A stretch of DNA of 34,510 bases from Fibrobacterota bacterium (GCA_023412475.1 JAEYNR010000030.1:1-34510); one strand, 5' to 3'; positions 25,311-34,110 are shown, numbered from the stretch's first letter. Program-made: numbers and translations. The notes: generated by a model not told the origin, from the sequence alone.

Positions 25311-27134
25311 TTATTCCAATGTAACATCCATATCCCAGTCAACCCATGTTTCTTTCCATTTTGCAGGGTCGAGCTGTACCTGGTCTTTGGGAATATTAAC
25401 TACATCGGTTTTTGCATTTTTATCACCATTAAAAACTTTTTTGAAAAATTCTTCCACCAATGAACCATGATTTTGCTGAGCTTCCATGCAATGGTTATAT
25501 GCTTTCGGTATATTAACTGCAAGGTTTTCAGAGACTCCAAGAGCCTTAAATACCGGTTTAGCCGCCCAACCTGCCACCGCACTACCTGTTCCATTGAGAT
25601 GACACCATGAATTTGGACCATTACCATTTGTTAGAATGCAAATGTGACGTGGAGCGACACAGGCTATAAGTAAATGAGTATCAAATGGGAGTTTGTAAAC
25701 ATTTCTAGAATTATTGCCAATCACCCAGCTTGCTACATTTTGATCCATATAGGGAGTTGCTAAAAACTGATCACTATAATCAGGCTTCCAAAGCCCTTGC
25801 GGTGAATCTTTGCAGACCCAGGGGCCGGGTCCATTATATAAGTATTCTGCTACCCGGGGGCTGGCATCACCAAAACCACCGGATTCAACTACAACCGCAA
25901 GATCAATGCCTTCACAAAATGCAGCTGATAAAAATGCAGCTTTAGCAGTGTTGGAACATCCGGTTGTCATTATTTTGTTGGTATCAATACCGCCATCAGG
26001 ATCATCAGCGATGGCCCGGCAAAGAATATTACATCCCCATCCAATCGCTATTTCCCCACATGGAGACATACCGAAGAGAGTTTTACAGGTACTTGCCCAA
26101 CTGTTTGCCTTGTTATTATCAACGGTAGTAGTTCTATGAGGATATTTGCTTCCCGGTTCAAGGCCACTACCCATAGAAATCAGTAAAATATCACCTGAGC
26201 CGCTTGTTCCAAAATTTATAGTCGCAGATTTACCCTTATAGGTAATTTTAGCTTGAACACCGCTCCCGGAAACTGTTCCTTCAACTTCAACATCAGGAGC
26301 CTCAAATGGTGGCATCGGACCATACATATATTTATAAGCCATCTCCAGTATCTCTTTACGACGACAGGGCCACTGAGACTTTTTGGTTACCTTGGTACCA
26401 TCATAGAATGTGAAAGGATCAGGCAATTTTTGATTTTCTTTTAGTGCACTGGTTGCAGGCAAGTCAGGAAGCACACAATCAAAAGCTCCTTCCTCTTCCA
26501 TTACAATCTCAATACCCTCTTTTACATAAGCATCAATGGCAGTCTTCCTGGTAACAAAACCCTCTTTTGTAGCAATCAGCGTATCAACCGCAGCCGTAAT
26601 CTTTGCCAGCTTTCCTTCAGATCGAGTCTCACTTTTTCTGGCTTCGTAATCTGAAACGAATACTTGCGATCCCGCTGTGATAACTCTTCTTCGAACAGTC
26701 TGATCACCCAAAGTAATCTGAAGAATGTAAAAACCGTTGCTTATCCCTACCAGTGGAATATTGTGGGTACCGGCTGAGAGATTCTGTAAGGGAATGTTTT
26801 TTACGATACGGCCATTTCCGGAAAAAAGCGTAATCAAGCCTTTGGAAACTGCAGCATTAACCGAAAAACCAAGCGATGCTCCCTGTCCGGTAACCTCGAA
26901 AGATCTCTGCACATCAATTCCATAGGGTTTTAGCGTTTTTACGATCTCCAGAGCGAATTTACCATCAGCTTCTGAGCTCACTTTGGTTGTTGTATCGCTG
27001 GCAAGATATACCTTTGCCCCACTTATTGCAATTCCATCTGCTTTTTTCACCGTCCCCTTCAGCGAAACCTCTGAAGGTGCGGCAAAAAGCAGAGAAATTC
27101 CCGTAAGTATCACGCCACTGATTTTTCTTAACAT
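25311..27134 (-). CDS. Secreted CE15 glucuronoyl esterase
   Basis: The product is 607 residues from the ATG at 27134 (GGAGG 6 nt upstream). It would cleave esters between lignin alcohols and 4-O-methyl-glucuronic acid on xylan. A signal peptide (1-19) is followed by half of a carboxypeptidase-regulatory-like domain (24-66), a nested T9SS-sorting-like module (~88-152, ITLFSGNGRIVKN...LSAGTHNIPL...NGFYILQI) and the second half (~175-212). The CE15 domain (~235-580) starts with LPDPFTFYDGTKV and WPCRRKEILEMAYKYMYG. The triad is Ser394 in TGCSNTAK, Glu417 in VVESGG, and His548 in YNHC. The usual GCSRxGK is here GCSNTAK, with the Arg after Ser replaced by Asn. The CE6-type gene lies upstream on the same strand, with a 483-bp gap, and GH45 lies downstream. 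Confidence 0.92.
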   Translation of the reverse strand: MLRKISGVILTGISLLFAAPSEVSLKGTVKKADGIAISGAKVYLASDTTTKVSSEADGKFALEIVKTLKPYGIDVQRSFEVTGQGASLGFSVNAAVSKGLITLFSGNGRIVKNIPLQNLSAGTHNIPLVGISNGFYILQITLGDQTVRRRVITAGSQVFVSDYEARKSETRSEGKLAKITAAVDTLIATKEGFVTRKTAIDAYVKEGIEIVMEEEGAFDCVLPDLPATSALKENQKLPDPFTFYDGTKVTKKSQWPCRRKEILEMAYKYMYGPMPPFEAPDVEVEGTVSGSGVQAKITYKGKSATINFGTSGSGDILLISMGSGLEPGSKYPHRTTTVDNNKANSWASTCKTLFGMSPCGEIAIGWGCNILCRAIADDPDGGIDTNKIMTTGCSNTAKAAFLSAAFCEGIDLAVVVESGGFGDASPRVAEYLYNGPGPWVCKDSPQGLWKPDYSDQFLATPYMDQNVASWVIGNNSRNVYKLPFDTHLLIACVAPRHICILTNGNGPNSWCHLNGTGSAVAGWAAKPVFKALGVSENLAVNIPKAYNHCMEAQQNHGSLVEEFFKKVFNGDKNAKTDVVNIPKDQVQLDPAKWKETWVDWDMDVTLE

Positions 27135-27617
27135 TCCTGCCTCCATCTTAAATATGTGCACTTTGAAAATTTTCGGATTTTTTAGAAATAGATTTGATTA
27201 TTCGCTTAAAAGCGGCTGTAACTTATCAAAGGAATACTCATGTAAATGATGTGTAGTAAATAAAACGCACCCCCGGATCAGAAATATCGAAGACTGTAAC
27301 TTCGGCACTCCAGATACTTATCTCAATATAGCGGATAAGAGGTTATCATAGTACCAATTTATCATTATTATACAATAATTCGTACATCTTCTGTGTACAA
27401 ATGTATTGTAGAAGGGGAGTAAACCAGATTGACTGCGGATAGCTTGTCCGCAGCAAGCCGTAGTAAAGTGTTTATAGCATTTGAATATGCCGGTTTTAGT
27501 TGCCGGAATAATAATAAAGATAGGGAAGGAAGACGGCTGCAGGGAAAGCTCGCTTTACCTGCAGCCGGGGAAACTGTTTTCAGAAGACTTTTTAGCTGTT
27601 CCTCCAGGGAGTTTTTT
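27135..27617. other. Intergenic region between the CE6-type and CE15 genes
   Basis: This 483-bp region holds the CE6-side terminator hairpin (27534-27567). A second small hairpin, CTGCGGA / TCCGCAG, lies at 27433-27453. The CE15 promoter should lie in the AT-rich part at 27180-27420, but no clear -35/-10 pair was fixed. No gene was seen. Confidence 0.5.
27534..27567 (-). terminator. Long hairpin after the CE6-type gene
   Basis: CGGCTGCAGG (27534-27543) pairs with CCTGCAGCCG (27558-27567). Inside, AAAGC pairs with GCTTT around a 2-nt loop, with one unpaired base on each side. The minus-strand continuation is T-rich but not a pure T-run. It is 50 bp past the CE6 stop and is likely the end of the TIGR02147-lipoprotein-CE6 message. 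Confidence 0.65.
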
Positions 27618-28682
27618 TTAACGTGTCAGACTCAGTTTTTTCTGAAACACTGTTCCATTTTTCACTATCAGCAGAAAACCTGAAGATGTATTAATCCTGT
27701 TATCTGAAATATCGTTTCTGTGAATTTTAATCTTCCTCCCTGCACAATTAAAAAACGATAAATCCCTGTTAGACATTACTACAGGTCGAATGGTGTTTCT
27801 GGATACGGGAATCACTGGAACCGGGGCAAAATAGTGCATATTGAGCCATCGCTGAGCCGCGATTCTGCCGATCTTTATCACTCCTGGCGCTTTGTAATGG
27901 ATGCCGTCGGTTTCAAATCCTTTGGTATCCAGAGTATCGACATTTTCCAGCTTGTTTCTGACAGCAATATCGGCGGCCCTGACTTTGGCATTATGAGTCC
28001 AAAAACTCTGTACATCGATCATTGGAAGAATCACCGGCAGATCTTCGGTATTCAGTGTATCACGTATATCCTTAATCAGATTGGTAAGGTTGGTTTCATA
28101 CTCATTTGCTTGTTTTTGGGTATTATCCATTGCGTCAAATTCCCCCTGAAGCCAGACAAAACCACCCATATGAATCGTGTATTTTGTTGTATCCAGAGAA
28201 CCAAGCGCATCCTTGATATGTTTCATCATGTTGGAGTAAAGGGAACCCACTGTACCTCCGGAACTGGGTGGTCGCCATCCATTATTGGATTCAGCCAACG
28301 AAGTACCAGATACAGCATCTTTTATGATTGCGATTTTAATACCGGGCAAGGAATCGCTTACTGTTTTGCCGAATAACAGTTCCGGTCCAAAGGCCGTTTT
28401 CCCCCCGTTCAACTGCGAACTTCCAAACCCGGGCTCAAGGGTCAACCACTTCCTCATTTTGCTCGCATCACCTTCTGAAGCCAGATAGATAATCGCACTG
28501 TCCACCGGCTTTTTAAGCTCCTGAGGAAGATCGTTTACCACCCCTGCACCGCACATGTTGGACTGACCTGAAAACAGAAACACCAGAAGATCGGTTTTAC
28601 CAAACGATAGTGAAACAGTCACAATTACAAACAATGCCACTTTTTTTAACTGCTGAAAACCAGGTGATGCAATTGATGACAT
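27618..28682 (-). CDS. Secreted CE6-type acetylesterase (SASA/SGNH fold)
   Basis: The product is 354 residues from the ATG at 28682, which has a strong AAAGGAGG site 6 nt upstream. A longer reading into the previous gene is not favoured. A signal peptide lies at ~10-28. The SGNH-type motifs of carbohydrate esterase family 6/sialate O-acetylesterases are present: FSGQSNM (37-43, nucleophile Ser41), WLQGEFDA (177-184) and ETDGIHY (257-263, Asp259/His262). CE6 members of rumen Fibrobacter remove acetyl groups from xylan, and that is the likely activity. The last ~65 residues (LSFFNCAGRKIKIHR...SGFLLIVKNG...KKLSL) resemble a T9SS type A sorting domain. The gene starts 16 bp after the lipoprotein stop, so both are in one operon with the TIGR02147 gene. 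Confidence 0.88.
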   Translation of the reverse strand: MSSIASPGFQQLKKVALFVIVTVSLSFGKTDLLVFLFSGQSNMCGAGVVNDLPQELKKPVDSAIIYLASEGDASKMRKWLTLEPGFGSSQLNGGKTAFGPELLFGKTVSDSLPGIKIAIIKDAVSGTSLAESNNGWRPPSSGGTVGSLYSNMMKHIKDALGSLDTTKYTIHMGGFVWLQGEFDAMDNTQKQANEYETNLTNLIKDIRDTLNTEDLPVILPMIDVQSFWTHNAKVRAADIAVRNKLENVDTLDTKGFETDGIHYKAPGVIKIGRIAAQRWLNMHYFAPVPVIPVSRNTIRPVVMSNRDLSFFNCAGRKIKIHRNDISDNRINTSSGFLLIVKNGTVFQKKLSLTR

Positions 28683-28698
28683 GCAAACCCTCCTTTGT

Positions 28699-30363
28699 TT
28701 AAGGGAAATATATAAGTAAATCTTTTTCTTTTTGATTTCTATATGAAAGCCTGATCCACCCGGCACTCCTGGCAACACTGCTGATCTGCACTTCATCTAT
28801 TATACCTTTAAAATAGCAGTATCCTTCATCTCTGATGGGAGATGCCATGACCTGGGCAAAACGGCCAATCATCAGATCGGACTGACCACTGCGAATAGCA
28901 CTGAAAGGATAATCGATAAGTGTATCTGCCCGTTCTCCGTTGATAAAAAGTACATGTGAAGTATCATCATGCACCCCGGCAACAAACACCCATTCACCTG
29001 AAGACATTTCTGTTACTGCCAGATCCCATCCGGATTCATTGCGGTAGTCGGCGAACTCCCAGAGCGAAGAGTTGAGATGAATCGAAGTATGCCATAGAAA
29101 GTACTGGGTATTGCCCTTGGAAACAATGACATGAGAGAGGTCATCAGGGTTCTTGATGTATACCCATGCAGAGATGGTGTAATGGCTACTCCGCTCAAAA
29201 TTGATTTTGCTTTCTGCAGTATTGGGCATGGTAATAAAACTGCTGATACCATCAAAACTCCTTGCATTACCGATAATTCCCTGAACTCTGGCCGGTACTG
29301 CAGAATCGGGTGAAAGACCATAATACAGGTTTGCAGTTGCATCTTTCACGGTATCCTTTTCATCTTCACCCAGATGCCATACACCCTGAAAACCCGCTGC
29401 TGTATCGAATACCCGTTCTTCTGTTCCCCTTTGAGGAATCAGGTGGCTTCCCCAGTACATAAAAATGAACTGATCTTTACTGTTGCCAATAAGTGTATCT
29501 ATATGCAACCAGATCTCAGCCTTTGCAGAAAGCGGATCCCACTTTTCAATCTCATGAATAATTTCCCGGTTATCAGCGGTCGTAAACATCAGATCTGCAC
29601 CCGTTGAGCTAGCTTCAGAGAAATCAAAATTGTCCTGGTTTAACCGTAGTAAAACTGCAACATCGAAAAGGTTGTCGGTAATATCTGCTCCGGTAATAGA
29701 AGTGTTAAAACCTATTTTTCTGGAAAACTTCCATCCCGGATTATTGATTATAATTCTCTGCCCGGGCTCTACAGATACAGAACTGCAGACAACCATTCTG
29801 CCTGAGTCAATAGAAGAAACAAACAATACCGAATCGAAGAATCCTGCAGGTATCCGGTCCAGTTTTATAACCATATTGGAATCTGCAAACGAATAGATAT
29901 CGGTACCCGGAATAAAACAGTACCCTGAGAGAGACTCCGGGGTTGCTGAAAAATCAATCACAAGGAAGCCTGCGGAATCCAGACTGCAATCTGCAAGTTC
30001 AAGAGGCGAACCCGATGTATCTACCTGAATATCGGTGACTCTGGCACACAATGAATAGTCGTGATTTCTGGCAATCAGAGAATAACTGCCTGCCTCAAGA
30101 TTTTCAAATTTATACTTCCCTGAATCATCGGTCTTTGTAGTAAACTGATGATTAAAGGTATCATTTTTACAAGGATCAAAATCATCCGGAAACAGCCGGA
30201 TCGTTACCTGTCTTGCCTTTGTGCCATCTTTGTTTACAACACAACCGGTTATACCGTTGGTTGTTTCTGAGCCCGCACCTGCCAGCTTTTCAGTACAGCC
30301 CATAAAACAGGTTAGTGCAATGAAAACCAGATTAACAAGAGCGTTTTTATGAAGTACTGCCAT
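28699..30363 (-). CDS. Lipoprotein with CpdReg, DUF2341 and LamG domains
   Basis: The product has 554 residues. The lipoprotein signal ends at Cys23 (CFMGC). A carboxypeptidase-regulatory-like Ig fold spans ~36-112 (GCVVNKDGTKARQVTIRLF...DDSGKYKFENLEAGSYSL). After a beta-rich linker, a DUF2341 domain spans ~210-320 (WKFSRKIGFNTS...FIFMYWGS). A LamG/concanavalin-like domain spans ~325-545 (GVWHLGED, NARSFDGISSFITMP, YTISAWVYIKN, GIIDEVQISSVARSAGWIRLSY). It is probably a surface glycan-binding or adhesive protein, and no hydrolase motif was found. It starts 10 bp after the TIGR02147 stop and ends 16 bp before the CE6-type start, so the three genes are probably co-transcribed. Confidence 0.88.
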   Translation of the reverse strand: MAVLHKNALVNLVFIALTCFMGCTEKLAGAGSETTNGITGCVVNKDGTKARQVTIRLFPDDFDPCKNDTFNHQFTTKTDDSGKYKFENLEAGSYSLIARNHDYSLCARVTDIQVDTSGSPLELADCSLDSAGFLVIDFSATPESLSGYCFIPGTDIYSFADSNMVIKLDRIPAGFFDSVLFVSSIDSGRMVVCSSVSVEPGQRIIINNPGWKFSRKIGFNTSITGADITDNLFDVAVLLRLNQDNFDFSEASSTGADLMFTTADNREIIHEIEKWDPLSAKAEIWLHIDTLIGNSKDQFIFMYWGSHLIPQRGTEERVFDTAAGFQGVWHLGEDEKDTVKDATANLYYGLSPDSAVPARVQGIIGNARSFDGISSFITMPNTAESKINFERSSHYTISAWVYIKNPDDLSHVIVSKGNTQYFLWHTSIHLNSSLWEFADYRNESGWDLAVTEMSSGEWVFVAGVHDDTSHVLFINGERADTLIDYPFSAIRSGQSDLMIGRFAQVMASPIRDEGYCYFKGIIDEVQISSVARSAGWIRLSYRNQKEKDLLIYFP

Positions 30364-30373
30364 ATATGGTTCT

Positions 30374-31183
30374 TTACTTTGTCAAAGGAAAAAACTGAAT
30401 ATTAAGCTGATACACCTTATCGGGCTCAGTCTCATCACGGGCCACTTTCAGTAAACTTTCCCTGAATTGAGCAATAATCTGGTTTATCTGATCCAGTTTA
30501 CTTTCAGCAATAGTCACGGTTACAGTGGAAATATTGCGTATCTGGGCAGGATGTTGGTGTAGCGACTCAATGGCTAACTGCATTGTTTCTTCCTGGAAAG
30601 CCTTAATGGCAGAAGAGCCGCACTGCTCTCCAGTGGTGATTATCTGGTGAGTCAATTCCCAGTTACCACTGCCATTTTTGTGTATCATCCCCAGATCACT
30701 TAACAGACGAATCGATTTACGCGCCTTCGTCATGGTAATAGGTGGAGAAAGCTTTTTAGCCAGCGCTGCATAATCATCCCGGAATGAATAATAGTCCAAA
30801 AGAGTCAGTATGGCAGAATAATACCACTTCGTGTAAAATTCATGCTGGTTTTTTTTCAGTGCTTGCGCGTTCACTCCTTTGAGAACAATGAGCTTCTCGT
30901 AGTAAGTTCTTTTGTCACTGTCGGTTTTAGCCTTGTTGAACCGGACCAGATTCGAAAAATATTCCGCATCTGTGCCTTTCAAGCCGCAGTGAACGATGAA
31001 TGGATCTATCAAGCGGTTACCGATGTGGCGCTGAAGCTGGAATATCTTTAAAAGGTGTGAAGGGTCAACCGATACCCTACTTCCCATATAACGCAATGAA
31101 AAAACCGGGCTTTCCTGTTTTTTATGCAGGTAGAAATCCTTCAAAAACACGCGGTACTCCAGATACTCTTTAATCGGTTTCAT
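30374..31183 (-). CDS. TIGR02147-family protein, putative regulator
   Basis: The product has 269 residues from the ATG at 31183 (GCGGGG just upstream). An upstream ATG at 31237 would add 18 hydrophobic residues not typical of the family. Hallmarks are the opening YLEYRVFLKDFYLHKKQ, the helical FSLRYMGSRVSVDPSHLLKIF that could be a helix-turn-helix, and a winged-helix-like segment at ~135-182 (ITMTKARKSIRLLSDLGMIHKN...WELT). The family end signature VYQLNIQFFPLTK is at 257-269. TIGR02147 was defined as a large paralogous family in Fibrobacter succinogenes. Its function is not established, though the helix arrangement suggests a transcription factor. It is first in the operon with the lipoprotein and CE6-type genes, so control of that operon is inferred. 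Confidence 0.88.
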   Translation of the reverse strand: MKPIKEYLEYRVFLKDFYLHKKQESPVFSLRYMGSRVSVDPSHLLKIFQLQRHIGNRLIDPFIVHCGLKGTDAEYFSNLVRFNKAKTDSDKRTYYEKLIVLKGVNAQALKKNQHEFYTKWYYSAILTLLDYYSFRDDYAALAKKLSPPITMTKARKSIRLLSDLGMIHKNGSGNWELTHQIITTGEQCGSSAIKAFQEETMQLAIESLHQHPAQIRNISTVTVTIAESKLDQINQIIAQFRESLLKVARDETEPDKVYQLNIQFFPLTK

Positions 31184-31393
31184 ATCCCCGCTAATATAGA
31201 AGAAAAGAGCAACAGGTACTAAAAAAAGGGCCTGCAAGACTCAAAAAAGTGTTGCGCAAAATGCCCACAGCCCTGCTAGTCAATAGCAGTGTGAGTAATC
31301 TTTTGCAGAGACTCTCAAAGAGTTATCCTGTGCTTTTTTCTCGATCACTTTCGATCTTTAGCAGGCGCTCTGAAAAGATTGAGTCCGCTTAAC

Positions 31394-31624
31394 TCAACCC
31401 CACCCTGCCTTATCCTGTATATCGGAGAAGTACAGATTGCCTTCAGAGTCTACTGCAGGTCCCTCTCCGAAGTTTATTCCGGATTTTAAGGTTTTGATCT
31501 CCCCACCGGGTGCAACCAGATTCGAGGGTAGATCAATTGTGTGGGCAAACGCAGTGGCGTCAGTTGTCCCCCAAAGGAAAATAAGATTGATTACATAAAT
31601 GAAAAATGATCTTTTTAGATACAT
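31394..31624 (-). pseudogene. Truncated secreted SMP-30/gluconolactonase-like protein
   Basis: The product has 76 residues. The ATG at 31624 has TGGAG 6-7 nt upstream, and residues 1-28 form a signal peptide (ending AFAH). Residues 45-71 (LKSGINFGEGPAVDSEGNLYFSDIQ) match the first blade of SMP-30/gluconolactonase beta-propellers, which normally run to about 300 residues. Here the frame ends six residues later (DKAGWG). No further blade is seen in the 150 bp before the TIGR02147 gene. It is a 5' stub rather than a small intact gene. It lies just upstream of the esterase/cellulase operon on the same strand. Confidence 0.65.
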
Positions 31625-32379
31625 AAAGAACTCCAGCGCGATTCCGACTTATTGATTATTAGTTTTAAGCGTTTCAAGTTTGTGATAAACCTGAAAGCCA
31701 GGTTAAATAATCTTTGTGATTATATAATAGAAAAATGGTCATGTTTTTTTTCAAGGGTTCTTTCAATTACTGTTCTTATTCCCTCAGATTCATCATTGTT
31801 AAGCATGTTTAGAGCGACTTTTTCAATTTCTTTTGTTACTACTCAGCTCTTCAAACTTTCTTTATTGACACTGGTTTTAACATAATTAAATTAAATACCA
31901 TACCAGGCAAAGCTGCCGACCGACTCACCCATTTGTTTAATCTGTGATTGAATGCAGGATATAATAAATATCCATCAGACAAGCAGAAGATTAATTCGAA
32001 GTTGGCAATTTATTTGCATTTCCACTTTATCGTAAAATATGTTTATGATGACTTAAGGGAAATTGCATCTTAAGTCTTTGTTCGAAAACAATTTATCTGG
32101 TATCTACCGCTTTGGCTAATTAGCGGAAATTTACCAACTCCGGAAGCAGTACTGCCGTTTGTGACAGACCCACAAGTGCTTTCCATAATACTTCAGGAAA
32201 AAAAATCTGGAAACCATGGATTCCTAAATCAGTTGCAATTAAAGGAGGTTTTCGTTTGATCAATTTCAATGGACAATGATACTTTTTGGAGTAAAACTGC
32301 CTTTTGTTCAAAAAAGATAAGAGTGCACTTTATACGGTTAAAAGTTTTTAAATGAATTTTAATCTGGAGAAAATTAAAC
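31625..32379. other. Non-coding region upstream of the beta-helix gene
   Basis: This 755-bp AT-rich stretch lies between divergent genes and should hold promoters for both sides. On the minus strand, 31720-31842 reads EIEKVALNMLNNDESEGIRT and continues to a stop at 31720, but it has a stop just upstream and no start site. It may be the tail of a decayed gene. Frames at 31652-31885 (+) and 32120-32311 (-) look like chance. GGAG at 32365 serves the beta-helix gene. Confidence 0.45.
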
Positions 32380-33762
32380 ATGTTACGATTAATCACTATT
32401 ACACTTCTCTTTGCATTTTCTCTTGGAAATGCTCTAACTCACCAGGCCAAAAGCGGTTCCAGAGACGATGTGCAGGCCGCTATTAATAGGGCCAACACAG
32501 GAGACACTGTTTTTATTCCGGCTGGTAATTTCGTTTTCAATGGTGGTGCAACCCTTAAAGCAGGTATCACCATTATGGGAGCAGGAAGAGATAAAACCAC
32601 TCTTCGACGCACCTCTTCGGGCGGAAGCTACATGTTTACCGTTAACTGCTCCAACGGAGGACAGGTTGTCATCACCGGTCTTACAATCGTTGGACTATCG
32701 CCAAACATGAGCCCAGGAATCAAATTAACCAACAATTGCCAGGACTTCAGAATCTACGACAACACCTTCAAAAAATGTATGGACCGGGCAATCGAAATTC
32801 ATGGAAATACCAGAGGGGTTATCGATCATAACATTTTTATCGACAACAATCTGACCGCCATAGTGATATTTGGTGATGGAGACAAGGGATGGCAAAGGAA
32901 ACTGGAACTGGGATCTGCGGATGCAGTTTATGTGGAAGACAACTATTTTCGCCAGGAACACATCGCCAGCTCCAACATGCACCATCACATCGCCTCCAAT
33001 AACGGTTCACGTTACGTCTTCAGATACAATGAGTGTGATGATGCCAACCTCGCTTCCAGTGCTGTTGATGCACATGGCAATAAATTCTACTGGCCCAGGG
33101 GAAGCCGCGGTTATGAGGTCTACGGAAATACTTTCAAATCCGGACGACGCTGGGTCTGCGTAAACATACGTGGCGGAGACGGAGTAATATTTGACAATAA
33201 GTTCTTCGGCAGCTACTCCTACCCCCTTCAAATCATGCACGAGAGCGATCAGGGTGATGGAAACTGTAAATACCCCTGCGTGGACCAGATCCGACAGCTT
33301 TATATCTGGAATAACACCTACGAAAACAAACGTTTCGAAATACGAACCCCCCATCCCAACATAATCAAACTCGACAGAGATTATTTCCTCAAGGAAATGC
33401 CGGGATACAAACCCTACACTTATCCACATCCGCTCACCCAAAGCTCTGGTGAAAAACCCACCAAAATAGCTGCCCTGCATCAGAACCATGTTACTGGCAA
33501 AACCGGCTACATCAATTTTAATAATAAACACAACCTAATCGAGGGACAACTCTCACCAGAGTTCTCTGGACAACACCTGAAAGCCAGAATCTTTAATGCG
33601 CAAGGCAAACTGGTCAGAGAGATTTCCGCTAAAGCATCTTCGAATGGAGAATTTCGCTTTGGCCTTAACGATGGGCATATAAATCTGGCTAACGGGGTCT
33701 ATACATTACAATTGCAGTCCGGTTCACTGGAGCTTCAGAAGCCTTTGATTATTTCCAGATAA
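32380..33762 (+). CDS. Secreted right-handed beta-helix protein with sorting-like C terminus
   Basis: The product has 460 residues. A signal peptide (1-19) is followed by the start of a pectate-lyase-type parallel beta-helix: DDVQAAINRANTGDTVFIPAGNFVF, then KAGITIMGAGRDKTTL. Coils with Asn ladders continue (RIYDNTFKKCMDRAIEIHG, GVIDHNIFIDNN, YVFRYNECDD, YEVYGNTF) to ~330. The fold is shared by pectate lyases, alginate lyases and C5-epimerases. Conserved Asp/Arg/His candidates exist, but I cannot assign an activity. A linker rich in Pro/Thr leads to a final ~80-residue domain (ARIFNAQGKLVREI...NLANGVYTLQLQSGSLELQKPLII) like T9SS type A sorting domains. It is transcribed away from the esterase cluster, with a hairpin about 78 bp downstream. 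Confidence 0.88.
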   Translation: MLRLITITLLFAFSLGNALTHQAKSGSRDDVQAAINRANTGDTVFIPAGNFVFNGGATLKAGITIMGAGRDKTTLRRTSSGGSYMFTVNCSNGGQVVITGLTIVGLSPNMSPGIKLTNNCQDFRIYDNTFKKCMDRAIEIHGNTRGVIDHNIFIDNNLTAIVIFGDGDKGWQRKLELGSADAVYVEDNYFRQEHIASSNMHHHIASNNGSRYVFRYNECDDANLASSAVDAHGNKFYWPRGSRGYEVYGNTFKSGRRWVCVNIRGGDGVIFDNKFFGSYSYPLQIMHESDQGDGNCKYPCVDQIRQLYIWNNTYENKRFEIRTPHPNIIKLDRDYFLKEMPGYKPYTYPHPLTQSSGEKPTKIAALHQNHVTGKTGYINFNNKHNLIEGQLSPEFSGQHLKARIFNAQGKLVREISAKASSNGEFRFGLNDGHINLANGVYTLQLQSGSLELQKPLIISR

Positions 33763-33839
33763 TAGGTAAGCGTTCAGTTTAAAGGTCATCTTCTCAATAA
33801 TTAAGTGGCTACGAAAAAGCTTCGTGTTTGGAGCGGGAA

Positions 33840-33869
33840 AAAGATCCTCCTTACCAAGGGAGGATCTTT
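33840..33869 (+). terminator. Hairpin after the beta-helix gene
   Basis: AAAGATCCTCC (33840-33850) pairs perfectly with GGAGGATCTTT (33859-33869) around an 8-nt loop. The 3' arm ends in TTT followed by ATTG. It lies 77 bp after the stop and is a likely intrinsic terminator with a short T-run. A small hairpin, ACGAA/TTCGT, lies just before it at 33811-33825. Confidence 0.65.
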
Positions 33870-33980
33870 ATTGAACCTATGAACATCTGAAACGCTGAAG
33901 CTCACATCCTTCCAGATACGCACAACGATTTTTCCTTATACCAAAAACGGTTCCCCAGGTGCTAAGCGGATTTTTTTTTA

Positions 33981-34000
33981 ATACCCAAATGGGTATACCC
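33981..34000. promoter_or_regulatory. ATACCC/GGGTAT palindrome, possible CsoR-type operator
   Basis: The 20 bases alternate ATACCC, AAAT, GGGTAT, ACCC. They contain both ATACCC-N4-GGGTAT and the perfect 10-bp palindrome GGGTATACCC. Operators of the CsoR/CstR/FrmR repressor family have this ATACCC...GGGTAT form. No such regulator or target gene is in the window, so the site is only suggestive. Confidence 0.3.
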
Positions 34001-34110
34001 GATAGCAAAAAGTTGCTTTAATGATTAATATTGCAAAAAAACCGTTTTTTTTGGTAGCGGATAGTAAACGTATTAACAGAATAAAAGCCAGAAACAAAAT
34101 CGGAATTTAA

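Noticed and set aside
31652..31885. 77-codon plus-strand frame
   Set aside because: It is hydrophobic and biased as expected for AT-rich non-coding DNA. The opposite strand looks more protein-like.
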